IMG/VR virus record: IMGVR_UViG_3300009034_000060
Coordinates: 1-49,576 of that record
Length of the DNA: 49,576 nucleotides
DNA from: a virus
Reading direction: 5' to 3' (one strand)
Within the stretch, counting starts at the first letter, position 1. Each line of letters opens with the position of its first letter. Below the pieces are notes generated by a model that worked only from the letters and a program-made list of their open reading frames with translations, was not told the origin of the DNA and searched no databases. Below are positions 29,480 to 38,455 of the stretch, one piece after another. A program made the translations under genes and the position numbers.

Positions 29480-30163
29480 CTATCTAAAATCGGGATCGTG
29501 CGTTAAATGCCTGCCATTCCATAAAAAGCCCGTATCAAATTCTTTTATCATAACAGCTGCTTTCATCGGTTCTCGTTCGAATACATGGTCTAAATATTTC
29601 TTTAGATGTTCTTTTGCCCTTGCAGCATACATATCTGTTTTTGTTCTGTAAGTCACGACGTCAGCCCCAATCGTAGAATCGCTATGCTGTGCGTATCTGT
29701 TAGCCATAGCCATGAGACACAATGAGGCAGCTAGATAACAAAACACTTGCTCATCATCGGCGTATACAGTAGAGGTTGATCCATTCACCGTATGTGGTGC
29801 TGTATATCTCAAAATAAATGTCTGTGCTGCGGAAGGTGTGTCTTTTAAAAACCGGAGTTTTTTCCCGCTTTCGGTTTCATGTATTATCCAATCTTCAAAA
29901 GGAAGATACTCGGGTATCTGATATCCCGCCGGGTATTCGATATCTCCTATCACTCCAGAGAATTCCTCGATCCAATCCGAAGGTAAAGAATAATCATAGT
30001 TGCCGTCGCCTGAATATTCTTTGACCTTTTTAAGCGGTCTGTCTTTGCTATACGTTGACAATGCTGAAGTTATGAAACCATCTACCTCATTGCTTTTCAG
30101 AATATCCGCATCATCCTGAATAATCTCATCTACTATTGCGTTAAATGTACTCAGGTTGCTCAT
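29480..30163 (-). CDS. Head-tail adaptor-like protein, 227 aa
   Basis: A helical N-terminus (MSNLSTFNAIVDEIIQDDAD), a beta core (VKEYSGDGNYDYSLPSDWIE, FILRYTAPHTVNG) and a late helical part with conserved AASLCLMAMANRYAQHSDST resemble phage adaptor proteins that bind the portal ring. It directly follows the fibre-like genes in the head-to-tail order. Confidence 0.72.
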   Translation of the reverse strand: MSNLSTFNAIVDEIIQDDADILKSNEVDGFITSALSTYSKDRPLKKVKEYSGDGNYDYSLPSDWIEEFSGVIGDIEYPAGYQIPEYLPFEDWIIHETESGKKLRFLKDTPSAAQTFILRYTAPHTVNGSTSTVYADDEQVFCYLAASLCLMAMANRYAQHSDSTIGADVVTYRTKTDMYAARAKEHLKKYLDHVFEREPMKAAVMIKEFDTGFLWNGRHLTHDPDFR

Positions 30164-30192
30164 CTATCTAATTACTAGCATAATACTCAGCG

Positions 30193-32232
30193 TTACATCT
30201 TTATAATGTTCAAATGTCCATTTCTAGGGGTTACGCTCTGGCCAGCCGCATCTGTATTCCTAATCCATACCTCAACAGTATCCCCAGCGGAAAAAGTAAC
30301 TAAACCCGACATACTCACACTGTGGTAGGTTCCTATATCATTGATTTCTTGAGAAAGAAAAATTCCCAGATTTCCATCCAATGGTTGTGCATTATTCTTG
30401 AAAATAGCCATTTGATAATTTTGAGTTTTGGCTGTTGCACACATAGAAAGAGTACAAACAACAAAATAATCTCCTCCTGTAATAATTTCTATATGGTCTT
30501 CTACTACAGAAGGAGTAACTCCATAAAATGGTGAAGTGTCTTTAAATACTGTTATTTGATAAAACTTATTTTGAGTTGTAAGAGTAATTGCAGTTGTATT
30601 TGTACTGCAAGAAATCCCGCCACGAATATGGTTATAAACATTTAAAGTCTGCCATCCAGAACCGTCTGTTTTATTAGTGCTGGATGTTGAAAAATATACT
30701 TGATTATCTTCAGTGTCATAGTATAAAGAACCTTCAGGCATATTGTCTTTAGGTGGTGCAGAAATAGGATTAAGATTTAAAACATCCTTAATTTTTACAG
30801 TGGTAGAAACAGCACTTACATTAAACGAAATATTTCCGCCTGTTTTACCATTTGCTATACAGACATCATCCCCATCACAACCTAATTCCCTTGTTCCATC
30901 GCCAAAAGAAAGTCGGGTTCCAGCAATGTTAAAATCAGTTGAAACTCTTACTGCATATTCTGTTGGTCGCCAACTCAAAACTGCTTTTTCACTCGACCCC
31001 GTGAAAACAAAACTTGAAGCTAAAACTTTGTAATCGGAAGCATCTACGTCGCCTGTAAAGATTGCTCCCGTTGAACGGATTATACCATTTACATCCAATC
31101 TATATGAGGGCGCTGTTGTGCTTATGCCGACATTACCGCTTGAAGCCTCGCCAAATAATAATATCCCCTCATTGCCCAATTCAATATCGCAATCTGCACT
31201 ATTTCCTAATTCAAGTTTATCTTGTATATCATCCTCAGTTGCGTAAATAAAAGATAGACCTCCGGCTAAAAGTCTTGATTTATCGCCTGCGTTAAATTCC
31301 CAGTAAGTATCAGCATCACCCACATGATAGAGTTTTTGTGCTGTGCCCAAATCACCAGATACCTCGGTCGTAGTTGAAATAGTTATTTTACTAGAACCGT
31401 AACTTAAATTCTCAGTCGTTCCAAGATATAATTCATTTCCCTGAGCATGGACATCTCCAGCAGTAAAAATATTTTTCGGACGATTTGCTCCACTAACTCC
31501 TATATCACAAGCATTATCATATACAAACGCAACTACCTGGCTATGTATATCAAGAACACCTGTCAATACCGGGGATGTATTATCATCATCAACTGAAATT
31601 CTTAAATAAGGATCGGCTCCCTGAACAAGATGCAATTCGGCTTCTTCCTCTACTCCGCCGTCATCCCCTCGGAGATACAGACTTCTTGAATTGACATTAG
31701 TTCCCGTATTGTCTAATATCGCATCTCCAGTTGAAATAATACCTGTAGACCTAACTATTCCATTTACGTCTAATCTATAACTTGGCGTGTCGGTAGATAT
31801 ACCTATATCTCCACCCTGTTGAAATGTCATTACACAAGAAGTAGATGTGGAGTAATCATAAACACATAAATCTTCTGTATTTGCTTTCCTGACTATACTC
31901 CAACGATTTGCTACCCCTGATCTAAAAAGGAGGCTAGTAACACTATCAGCAGGAGCTGAAAATAAAATTGATGTGCTACTATCAGGATCTATAACTTCAA
32001 GGAACCCATCATAGACACTTAATTTATGACTTGGGGCAATAGTCCCGACACCAACTCTGTGATTTACGGAATTAACAAATAGAGAATTGGTATCTACAGT
32101 TAAATTTTTATTTAAAATCAGGTTGCCCTGCATAGTATCGCCGGATTTATCTAAACGGTTGGTTTCAGAATATCTTGCAAAAAGATTATTAACGCAGAAT
32201 AAGAGGCATATTGCAACTATATATTTTTTCAT
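30193..32232 (-). CDS. Exported large fibre-like protein with C1q-like C-terminus, 679 aa
   Basis: The signal peptide MKKYIVAICLLFCVNNLFA is followed by fibre repeats: LDKSGDTMQGNLILN, then VGVGTIAPSHKLSV, IGISTDTPSYRLDVNGIVRS and VGISTTAPSYRLDVNGIIRS. A late EGSLYYDTEDNQVYFST module is shared with the fibre at 46888-48381. The last 130 residues (FVVCTLSMCATAKTQNYQMA ... VTFSAGDTVEVWIRN) look like a C1q/TNF-like trimeric receptor-binding domain. The large size and tail-fibre motifs argue for a virion or surface adhesin role; the signal peptide indicates export. Confidence 0.82.
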   Translation of the reverse strand: MKKYIVAICLLFCVNNLFARYSETNRLDKSGDTMQGNLILNKNLTVDTNSLFVNSVNHRVGVGTIAPSHKLSVYDGFLEVIDPDSSTSILFSAPADSVTSLLFRSGVANRWSIVRKANTEDLCVYDYSTSTSCVMTFQQGGDIGISTDTPSYRLDVNGIVRSTGIISTGDAILDNTGTNVNSRSLYLRGDDGGVEEEAELHLVQGADPYLRISVDDDNTSPVLTGVLDIHSQVVAFVYDNACDIGVSGANRPKNIFTAGDVHAQGNELYLGTTENLSYGSSKITISTTTEVSGDLGTAQKLYHVGDADTYWEFNAGDKSRLLAGGLSFIYATEDDIQDKLELGNSADCDIELGNEGILLFGEASSGNVGISTTAPSYRLDVNGIIRSTGAIFTGDVDASDYKVLASSFVFTGSSEKAVLSWRPTEYAVRVSTDFNIAGTRLSFGDGTRELGCDGDDVCIANGKTGGNISFNVSAVSTTVKIKDVLNLNPISAPPKDNMPEGSLYYDTEDNQVYFSTSSTNKTDGSGWQTLNVYNHIRGGISCSTNTTAITLTTQNKFYQITVFKDTSPFYGVTPSVVEDHIEIITGGDYFVVCTLSMCATAKTQNYQMAIFKNNAQPLDGNLGIFLSQEINDIGTYHSVSMSGLVTFSAGDTVEVWIRNTDAAGQSVTPRNGHLNIIKM

Positions 32233-32241
32233 AATATTCTC

Positions 32242-32724
32242 CTACTTCACGCCGTTCAGAGTCCATTCAAGAGTAGTCCCGGAAGTCAATGCGGAAACAT
32301 TAAATGTGACTGAACTGGATGTCGGGATAGGGAATGGATTATCTTGTGCTCTATTTTTAAATATATATAAAGTATCTGAAAATCCTCCTGTGGCTACAAT
32401 GGTGGCATCGCCACTGCAATTAAAGGCATAGTAGCTTAGATTAAAAGCAGTATCAGAAATCAATCCCGTGGATGATGTTTTTCCAACATTTACCGCAAGA
32501 GTTTTATCTTTCAGATAACTTGAAATAACAGTTGTAGTTCCGCCATTAACAGAAGTGGCAGAAGTTTTAATCATTCCCAAACTAGCGTCATAAACATCAT
32601 CAAGTATATCTTGCACATCATAATCCGTCGTGGTTGCTGTCTGCGTTGAACCTGTTGAATCCGTCCAAGTCAAGCCTAGCGTTGGTATGGATATTAGTAT
32701 TAAAATTAAAAGAATTTTCCTCAT
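32242..32724 (-). CDS. Exported fibre-associated protein, 160 aa
   Basis: Signal peptide MRKILLILILISIPTLGLTW, then DYDVQDILDDVYDASLGMIK and a beta-rich end, TFNVSALTSGTTLEWTLNGV. It resembles small tail-fibre-associated proteins and lies between two exported fibre-like genes. Export is predicted from the N-terminus. Confidence 0.72.
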   Translation of the reverse strand: MRKILLILILISIPTLGLTWTDSTGSTQTATTTDYDVQDILDDVYDASLGMIKTSATSVNGGTTTVISSYLKDKTLAVNVGKTSSTGLISDTAFNLSYYAFNCSGDATIVATGGFSDTLYIFKNRAQDNPFPIPTSSSVTFNVSALTSGTTLEWTLNGVK

Positions 32725-32737
32725 GTTCTCCCTCCGA

Positions 32738-33109
32738 TTATTTACAAAAAATATTTGCTGAGAATGTTACTTTAGGGGTAGCCGTTCCAGCTACTGTGTA
32801 AACTATTCTCAAATATCCGATCCAACCTTTTTGTGCATGGCTCAAAAATCTTGCTGGCAATGTTCCTAAATCTGAGGCTGTAATTTGTTCTTCTTTGAAT
32901 ACTGTCCACCATCTAGCGTCAGTTTTTGTAGCATCAGGACAACATTGAAGCGATACATCTAATGTGGGTGTGCCTGAAAAGGCAGTGACTTCAAGGGCTA
33001 TCATGGCGTATTCGTAAGAACGTGCGTTGATATAATTAGACGAGCCCGAACCCTCACTGCGTTGAGCCGAAGCCAGTATCGGTTGGTCGGTAGGTTGTTT
33101 ATATGACAT
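32738..33109 (-). CDS. Tail-associated beta-rich protein, 123 aa
   Basis: Start ATG 33109 (MSYKQPTDQPILASAQRSEG) with GGGAGGAAAT immediately upstream; a frame opening four codons earlier is possible. No signal peptide. The beta-rich interior (YEYAMIALEVTAFSGTPTLD, GWIGYLRIVYTVAGTATPKV) resembles decoration or head-fibre proteins. It is the one non-exported member of this fibre cluster. Confidence 0.7.
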   Translation of the reverse strand: MSYKQPTDQPILASAQRSEGSGSSNYINARSYEYAMIALEVTAFSGTPTLDVSLQCCPDATKTDARWWTVFKEEQITASDLGTLPARFLSHAQKGWIGYLRIVYTVAGTATPKVTFSANIFCK

Positions 33110-33123
33110 ATTTCCTCCCATAA

Positions 33124-33158
33124 AGATTAGCCCCGCCCTAAGAACGGGGCATTAATCT
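33124..33158 (-). other. Intergenic hairpin
   Basis: AGATTA plus GCCCCG on the transcript pairs with CGGGGC plus TAATCT (33124-33158), 12 base pairs with a 2-base bulge. No U-run follows, so it may be an RNA-processing or stability element between the exported 302-residue protein and the 123-residue tail-associated protein. Confidence 0.65.
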
Positions 33159-33161
33159 AAA

Positions 33162-34070
33162 TTATCTTACAGTCCAACTGATAACTCGCCAATTATTATT
33201 TGCACTATCATTAACAAGCCAGATACAATCTTTGTTTGACGTTGAAGTCACACTTGTCGTTCCGTCAACTGTATCTGAAGAATCACCATTAGGAGCGACT
33301 GTTAATGTCTTGCCTTCCGTGACAAAATTTTCAAAGATGACCATTTGACCTGAAGTTATGCTAGTCGAAACTGGCATTGTAAAAGTCGCTTCGGTTGTTT
33401 TTGTCATTCTGATTATTTTGCCAATATCGGCACTCGTGACAGTATAACTGTCTGTTTTAGCAACAAAATCAAATGCTATGTTTTCAGCATTTACATTCCC
33501 GACTGCATCGGTGATGGAGATATCTCCACTCCCCGCTTTTATTTGTCCAGCAACATCAAGCGTAGTTCCCACACCAAGTGTCGTTCCCACACTTGCAGAT
33601 TTTGTTATAGTAGCAGTATCAAATGTAACATCATCGGAAGTCTGCACCGCTTGATCCATTGCATAACATTCTACTTGTCCCTGGCCAGTATTAATTGTTG
33701 TAACTGTTACCGTATCGAACGTAACATCGTCAGTAGTTCTTACAGCCTGGTCCATCTGATATATTTCAGTCTCAGCTATTCCTGACGTGATTGTTCCGCA
33801 AGTCAAAAGATTCGTAGACGTAACAGACGAACCCGTAATCAATCCCGACGAAGTTAATGCTGCATTAACTGTCGTTGCACCATCTAGCCGAGTAGGACCA
33901 TCCACCTCAGCGGTACCAGGAACATAGATATCTCCTGCCCCGGGAGTAACGTCAGCAGTAGCTTTCTGTGCTTCAGTTGCAGTCGTAATACCGTTTGGTG
34001 AATCGGATGTAGCGATAACGAACACAGAGGATAGCATAATTATGCCAATTCCCAAAATAAGTTTTTTCAT
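33162..34070 (-). CDS. Exported fibre-like repeat protein, 302 aa
   Basis: Signal peptide MKKLILGIGIIMLSSVFVIA. Two repeats of the pattern YxMDQAVxTxDDVTFDT occur near residues 105 and 140, a motif typical of phage tail fibres, followed by a beta-rich domain with GKIIRMTKTTEATFTMPVST. It lies directly downstream of the capsid gene behind a terminator-like hairpin, so its expression is probably lower. It forms part of the exported fibre cluster. Confidence 0.8.
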   Translation of the reverse strand: MKKLILGIGIIMLSSVFVIATSDSPNGITTATEAQKATADVTPGAGDIYVPGTAEVDGPTRLDGATTVNAALTSSGLITGSSVTSTNLLTCGTITSGIAETEIYQMDQAVRTTDDVTFDTVTVTTINTGQGQVECYAMDQAVQTSDDVTFDTATITKSASVGTTLGVGTTLDVAGQIKAGSGDISITDAVGNVNAENIAFDFVAKTDSYTVTSADIGKIIRMTKTTEATFTMPVSTSITSGQMVIFENFVTEGKTLTVAPNGDSSDTVDGTTSVTSTSNKDCIWLVNDSANNNWRVISWTVR

Positions 34071-34082
34071 TTTTAACCTCCT

Positions 34083-34117
34083 ATAAAAGGGGGAAACAAG
34101 GATTACTCATTTCCCCC
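34083..34117 (-). terminator. Terminator-like hairpin after the capsid gene
   Basis: Minus strand GGGGGAAA (34117-34110) pairs with TTTCCCCC (34096-34089), followed by TTTTATAG. It immediately follows the capsid stop and would reduce read-through from the most abundant structural gene into the fibre-like genes. Confidence 0.85.
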
Positions 34118-34129
34118 TAGTTAACCTAA

Positions 34130-36652
34130 TTATACTGAAGTACCTTCGTTTGCGTAGATGCCTTTATTCTCAATGATTTCCAGTCCATATTCAAATCTCA
34201 CTTTATAGCGGATTCTGTCATTCGTGAATACTTCACCGAGAGCTGGCTGATCCTGCAATACAAGTACCGGTGTCCTCTGGTTATCCACATACCCGACTTC
34301 TATCATGTCAATCTGTGTCTTATCCGCTGTCAAATACCAGTAATACTGGTAAGTGGAACCAGCGATATAAGGACAATAGATCGGTTTCAAATCCCTGTGG
34401 ATATTTATTTCATTCTCATTATTATCAAAACGTTTCTCACTCTTTAACGCATCAATTATGTGCTGAAGTTTTGAACCGTAGATAATATATTTAGCTTCCA
34501 ATCCAACTTGCTCATCATCATTCTTCGCTGTAGAAATTTCATATTTAGTTGTAGCGTCGGGTTGTGTAGTAATTGCAGCAAAGGTCAATTTAGTTGCCGT
34601 ATTACTAGCGATAAGAGACATTTGTCCTGCTCCTGTTCCATAAACCAATCGCACATAATAACCTGCAAACTCGTTTACAGTCCAAGCTTTCGATGAATCA
34701 GAAAGAGTCGTGGTTGCATAATCACCATCTGCTGTTCCAGAATCCTGCGCTGCGCCTCTTTCTTTCTGTTCACGTATCCCCGTCTTTGCTGTAGTTATAT
34801 TATCATAACCACAAGCACTAGTGGAATAGTTTCCAAAAAGCGTAGAGAATACAGTTGAATTTGTCGGCGTATATGTGCCATTCGCTAGAAGCAAACTAGC
34901 AACATCTCTCTCAAGAGTTCTTCTTGAAGCCCTGCCTATCATTGAAGGAATGCGTCTTACTAAATTTAAGTCGTCATTCTTCAAAGTTTTCCTGCTTACG
35001 CTTACATACCCGCCTTTGGTTGCCGGCGTATAGGTCGCTTCCTCGTCCTTCGGCTCATAAAGATCGACATATGCTGCGTCTTCCGTTATAGCCGGAAGGG
35101 TAGAATACCCGCCCCACTTCACTCTCTCTTGCTGTTTGAAATTTGTCACAGGTACTTCTGTAACAATGGGGTCAAACGCAAAAGGTTTTACTTTAAACTC
35201 TTTTACGAGTTTGCGAGTCATAGACGTACCTAAAGCATAAGTAAAATCAGCGGTAGTTATCGCTTCGGTAAGCCTCCTTGTATGGGTCATTCTGTCAATA
35301 TTGCCAGTTATATTCGGGTCTTCTGGGTGTGCAACACGATATGCTTCTTTCAAGCTAGTGAATCCGGGAATATTCTTCATATTCTCAGGTACTTCAGCGT
35401 CGTCATCTACCATTTTGTCCATTGCAACCTGAAATTTGTCTCCCTCATCCAGAGTAACTTCAACACGACTCTGCCCAAGTCCTTTGACATTACCGGACTC
35501 GGAAAGTTTTGCTAATACATCTTTTTCAATCTTGATTGCTTCCTGTAGTTCATCTTTCTTGAAGATTTTATCAGCAAACTGTTTTCTGATTTTTTCTTTT
35601 ACCGGTTCAAGCAGCTTTGCTTCCGCAAGAACTTCGGAAAGAATCGCCTGACTTTTCGCCAGTGCATTTTCTCTCTCCATCTTCGCTATTGCTTCTTTCA
35701 TCTCCTTCATTTCCTTTGAATCTTCTTTCTTTTCTTCCGGCTTCTCTTCTTTCTTCTCTTCTGGTTTTTCGTCTTTCTTTTCCTCTTCAGACGCTTGTGT
35801 TTTTGCGGGATAAGGATATCCGTACTTTTTTAATCTGGCTGATAAGTCTTTCAGAACAGCCAGTGCTTTAGCGTCTTTCACAAGTTTAAGAAGTTTTTCT
35901 ATTGCGTCAGCAACAAAACCTTCTTTTAAAATCTCCTCCACCTTGCCATCAGCGACAGCGGTTTCCATAAGAACTACAAACTGTTCATCTGTGACATTTT
36001 CAGAATCAATGCCTTCCACTAGGTCGGCGTGTTTCTCTTTCAACATTTCAATCAGTTTCTTAATGAAATTCATCTCATTTCCTCCTTCATTCATACTTGC
36101 AACCAATCGTAAGAATCCGCCTCCGGCAGCCTCGTTTGTTACGGGGTCAGCCGAAGTCAAATTATTTATTTCTAATACTCTATCTATTTCTCTACCATTA
36201 GAGATTTCTCTTTCCACTTTTCCGCCACCGTCAATGGATATACCCAACATTTTTTCTTTCCCGTGTTCCCAAGTTTCTTTCAGGAAATCTTTTAACCATT
36301 GCGCAGTCGCATGAAATGTTCCCAATACACCTTCCTTAACTTCCCCGTTTTCATCTTTAAAATTTCCATATCGGATATTGTCATACCATCCAGCAAGATT
36401 TTTTACGAAACCCTGTGGCATAGTACTGCGGGCAAATTCAGGAAGATGGTTAAAGACTTTGCCTTTGAATTCATAAGCAAAGGCTTTCAAATTCTCAAAA
36501 AGCGGTAATGCTTTCTTGAGAACCTCTTTAGAATAAAACTTGTTGTTCTTAGACAGACCAGGCTGAATGATTACAACGTCCCATTCCCTACCTTCTTTGT
36601 CTTTAGACTCAACAAGTCGGAACACACTAGAAGTTTTAATAGAATTTTTCAT
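34130..36652 (-). CDS. Fused prohead protease, scaffold and major capsid protein, 840 aa
   Basis: Residues 1-190 match a prohead protease: VVIIQPGLSKNNKFYSKEVL, HLPEFARSTMPQGFVKNLAG, MLGISIDGGGKV and SADPVTNEAAGGGFLRLVAS. Residues about 270-420 are a charged scaffold with EEKK/EKPEEKK repeats. From about 430 the HK97-type capsid core begins (VEVTLDEGDKFQVAMDKMVD and later VPVTNFKQQERVKWGGYSTL), interrupted near 635-710 by the beta domain also present in the tail tube protein. An internal ATG at 36073 (MNFIKKLIEMLKEK) has AAGGAGG 7 bases upstream, so a separate 647-residue scaffold-capsid product is likely. The outer start at 36652 has no ribosome site and a terminator-like hairpin just before it. 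Confidence 0.88.
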   Translation of the reverse strand: MKNSIKTSSVFRLVESKDKEGREWDVVIIQPGLSKNNKFYSKEVLKKALPLFENLKAFAYEFKGKVFNHLPEFARSTMPQGFVKNLAGWYDNIRYGNFKDENGEVKEGVLGTFHATAQWLKDFLKETWEHGKEKMLGISIDGGGKVEREISNGREIDRVLEINNLTSADPVTNEAAGGGFLRLVASMNEGGNEMNFIKKLIEMLKEKHADLVEGIDSENVTDEQFVVLMETAVADGKVEEILKEGFVADAIEKLLKLVKDAKALAVLKDLSARLKKYGYPYPAKTQASEEEKKDEKPEEKKEEKPEEKKEDSKEMKEMKEAIAKMERENALAKSQAILSEVLAEAKLLEPVKEKIRKQFADKIFKKDELQEAIKIEKDVLAKLSESGNVKGLGQSRVEVTLDEGDKFQVAMDKMVDDDAEVPENMKNIPGFTSLKEAYRVAHPEDPNITGNIDRMTHTRRLTEAITTADFTYALGTSMTRKLVKEFKVKPFAFDPIVTEVPVTNFKQQERVKWGGYSTLPAITEDAAYVDLYEPKDEEATYTPATKGGYVSVSRKTLKNDDLNLVRRIPSMIGRASRRTLERDVASLLLANGTYTPTNSTVFSTLFGNYSTSACGYDNITTAKTGIREQKERGAAQDSGTADGDYATTTLSDSSKAWTVNEFAGYYVRLVYGTGAGQMSLIASNTATKLTFAAITTQPDATTKYEISTAKNDDEQVGLEAKYIIYGSKLQHIIDALKSEKRFDNNENEINIHRDLKPIYCPYIAGSTYQYYWYLTADKTQIDMIEVGYVDNQRTPVLVLQDQPALGEVFTNDRIRYKVRFEYGLEIIENKGIYANEGTSV
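36071..36073 (-). promoter_or_regulatory. Internal translation start for scaffold-capsid product
   Basis: This ATG lies inside the protease-capsid frame. AAGGAGG is placed 7 bases upstream, the best ribosome site in the gene. It would make the capsid precursor without the protease, which would set a low protease to high capsid ratio. Confidence 0.7.
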
Positions 36653-36656
36653 AGAT

Positions 36657-36715
36657 AAAAATAGCCAGCAAAATCAATGTTGACTTCGCTGGCTACTTTA
36701 AAATTTGGCTGGCTA
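36657..36715 (-). promoter_or_regulatory. Attenuator-like leader of the capsid gene
   Basis: Minus strand GCTGGCTA (36669-36662) is followed by TTTTT. It can pair with TAGCCAGC at 36695-36688 or with an identical copy at 36715-36708, so two alternative hairpins compete. CTTCG further upstream can also pair with CGAAG between them. The structure sits between promoter and start codon, as an attenuator would. Confidence 0.65.
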
Positions 36716-36760
36716 ATGTCTAATATTTAATTTTTACGAAGGCTAATATATTACTTAAAT

Positions 36761-36789
36761 ATAATAACAAATAAAAAACAATTTGTCAA
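36761..36789 (-). promoter_or_regulatory. Strong sigma-70-type promoter of the capsid block
   Basis: Minus strand TTGACA (36789-36784), 17-base spacer, TATTAT (36766-36761). It lies right after the stop codon of the phosphoesterase-like gene (36794) and about 110 bases before the capsid start. Confidence 0.82.
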
Positions 36790-36793
36790 GTCC

Positions 36794-38455
36794 CTAACTG
36801 TTCAGCACAAGTTTTCCACTATGAGTCTTAATAAGTTTATAAGTACGTTCCCCGCATTTAAGTTCAATTGGGAATTCCGAATCTTCAATGTCAAATCCTT
36901 CAGTTAGTTTTTTGCCAGGCAGAATCCCTTTTGAAAATACCCATATTTCGGAAGCCGGATCGGTTCTTCTCATTACCCAACGTCCTTTTAATTTTTTCCC
37001 TTTAAACTCAAAATGCGAAAACATCGGTGTATCTTCTATCCAATTAACTTGGCCTGAATCTATTATTTCCATGTATGCTGGAATCTGTTCATTTGGATTT
37101 CCATATTTTAAGCCACCCTTATTACCCGTATATAAATTCTCCCACTGATCTAACCATGCCTTTTGACCTGTTTTAAATTTAGCGAAAGTTTCTTTTGTTT
37201 CGATGCGAGTTCCTTTCTTGTCTTCAACCAGATATTTTTTATCTAATTGTTTTAAAACTTTTATTTCTTTGAGTTCAGCGTCTTTCGCCGGGATACTCCC
37301 CTCAAAGTTTAACCATTCTTTCGGTTCTTTTCTTTCTGGAGTTTCAAGAGTCGCCTGCTTGCGTCTGGCATTTACACTCTCTTCAACTAATGGGTTGCCC
37401 CATGATTTACCACCGTATAAATTCCATTCATCAGGAAACTCCTCTCCAATATCTATTAATAAATCATGGTGCGAATCGCTTGCTGGTAGCTCTCGCACAA
37501 CCTTCGGCCCCATCCACCAGTGAAAACGAATCATAAATTTTCCTGTCTTTTCTCTCAATGATTCTTTAATTTCTATCGGTCTTGCTTTTATTTCTTTACG
37601 TTCAACCAAATCATTGAAAGCCAAATCAAGACGTTTCATTCTTTCTTTTGGTTTCAAGCCTTTCGCCCACCAGCGATATTCTTCTTTAATCTTTTCTTCC
37701 CATTCTGGCGGTAATGCTTTCTCTCCCTCTTTCGGGATATAATCTTTTTTAGTTCTGCCACGTTTGGAAATGATATAGGGTAACTGTTCTTCTGTCATCC
37801 ATGTTTGCCACTGTACGCCAGCTTTCGGAGGTTTCTTCCATTCGGGTCTTACCCCAAGCAGACGTTCGACCATTCGCCCTTTAAAATATTTCATATCCAA
37901 AAAGAATTCTTTGAAGAAAGGTTTCTGTACTCCGGGATATGTCAACCCTTCGTCCATAGTTATAAATGTTCCCCACTCAAATTTTGTGGCGCCCACCGAC
38001 TCTGGTGGGTATGCAACTTCTCTGATGTTTAACCAAATCAAAGGCTGACTGGCTTTCGGAACTATTACTGCTTTCTTTGTCGGGTCCATGTCTGGCCGGA
38101 ACTTGCCTTTCTCTAATAACACTTTATTCCATTTCTTACCCTTTTCAATTGTATCAACTTCTTCTGTAATGAGTCCAGCAGGGGCATTCAGAATTGTTTC
38201 ACCTTCTAGATTCCCGTTTTGTTTTCTTCTGAAATCCAAATGAACAGACTTGCCTCTGAAATGATTCACCATGATAGCATAGTCTTTCGGGTAATCTTTC
38301 GGGTCTCTTCGTTTGCCACGTTTAACCGCTTCGGCTTCGGCAAGATGTAGCAACTCCACAGGCGGGTCAAAATGCTCTCGTTCAATATCTTCTGCTAACC
38401 ATTTATAAAATTCTAGTAGTTCTTTTTGGCGTTTGAGTTCTTTTATTTCTATCAT
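36794..38455 (-). CDS. Tandem LigD-phosphoesterase-like protein, 553 aa
   Basis: Two repeats of a DNA 3'-phosphoesterase-like fold can be traced. Repeat 1 has YAIMVNHFRGKSVHLDFRRK (His65, His72, Asp74, Arg76), WLNIREVAYPPESVG and FFLDMKYFKGRMVERLL. Repeat 2 has FHWWMGPKVVRELPASDSHH then DLLID, WLNFEGSIPAKDAEL and HFEFKGKKLKGRWVMRR, ending WVFSKG. These correspond to the H..HxDxR, FEGxIP and KLKGxWxLVR motifs of the phosphoesterase domain of bacterial/archaeal ligase D. That domain trims 3' ends before sealing. The gene overlaps the upstream ligase gene by four bases (a coupled operon). Catalysis is unproven and the spacing of the first His pair is one residue longer than usual. Confidence 0.65.
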   Translation of the reverse strand: MIEIKELKRQKELLEFYKWLAEDIEREHFDPPVELLHLAEAEAVKRGKRRDPKDYPKDYAIMVNHFRGKSVHLDFRRKQNGNLEGETILNAPAGLITEEVDTIEKGKKWNKVLLEKGKFRPDMDPTKKAVIVPKASQPLIWLNIREVAYPPESVGATKFEWGTFITMDEGLTYPGVQKPFFKEFFLDMKYFKGRMVERLLGVRPEWKKPPKAGVQWQTWMTEEQLPYIISKRGRTKKDYIPKEGEKALPPEWEEKIKEEYRWWAKGLKPKERMKRLDLAFNDLVERKEIKARPIEIKESLREKTGKFMIRFHWWMGPKVVRELPASDSHHDLLIDIGEEFPDEWNLYGGKSWGNPLVEESVNARRKQATLETPERKEPKEWLNFEGSIPAKDAELKEIKVLKQLDKKYLVEDKKGTRIETKETFAKFKTGQKAWLDQWENLYTGNKGGLKYGNPNEQIPAYMEIIDSGQVNWIEDTPMFSHFEFKGKKLKGRWVMRRTDPASEIWVFSKGILPGKKLTEGFDIEDSEFPIELKCGERTYKLIKTHSGKLVLNS

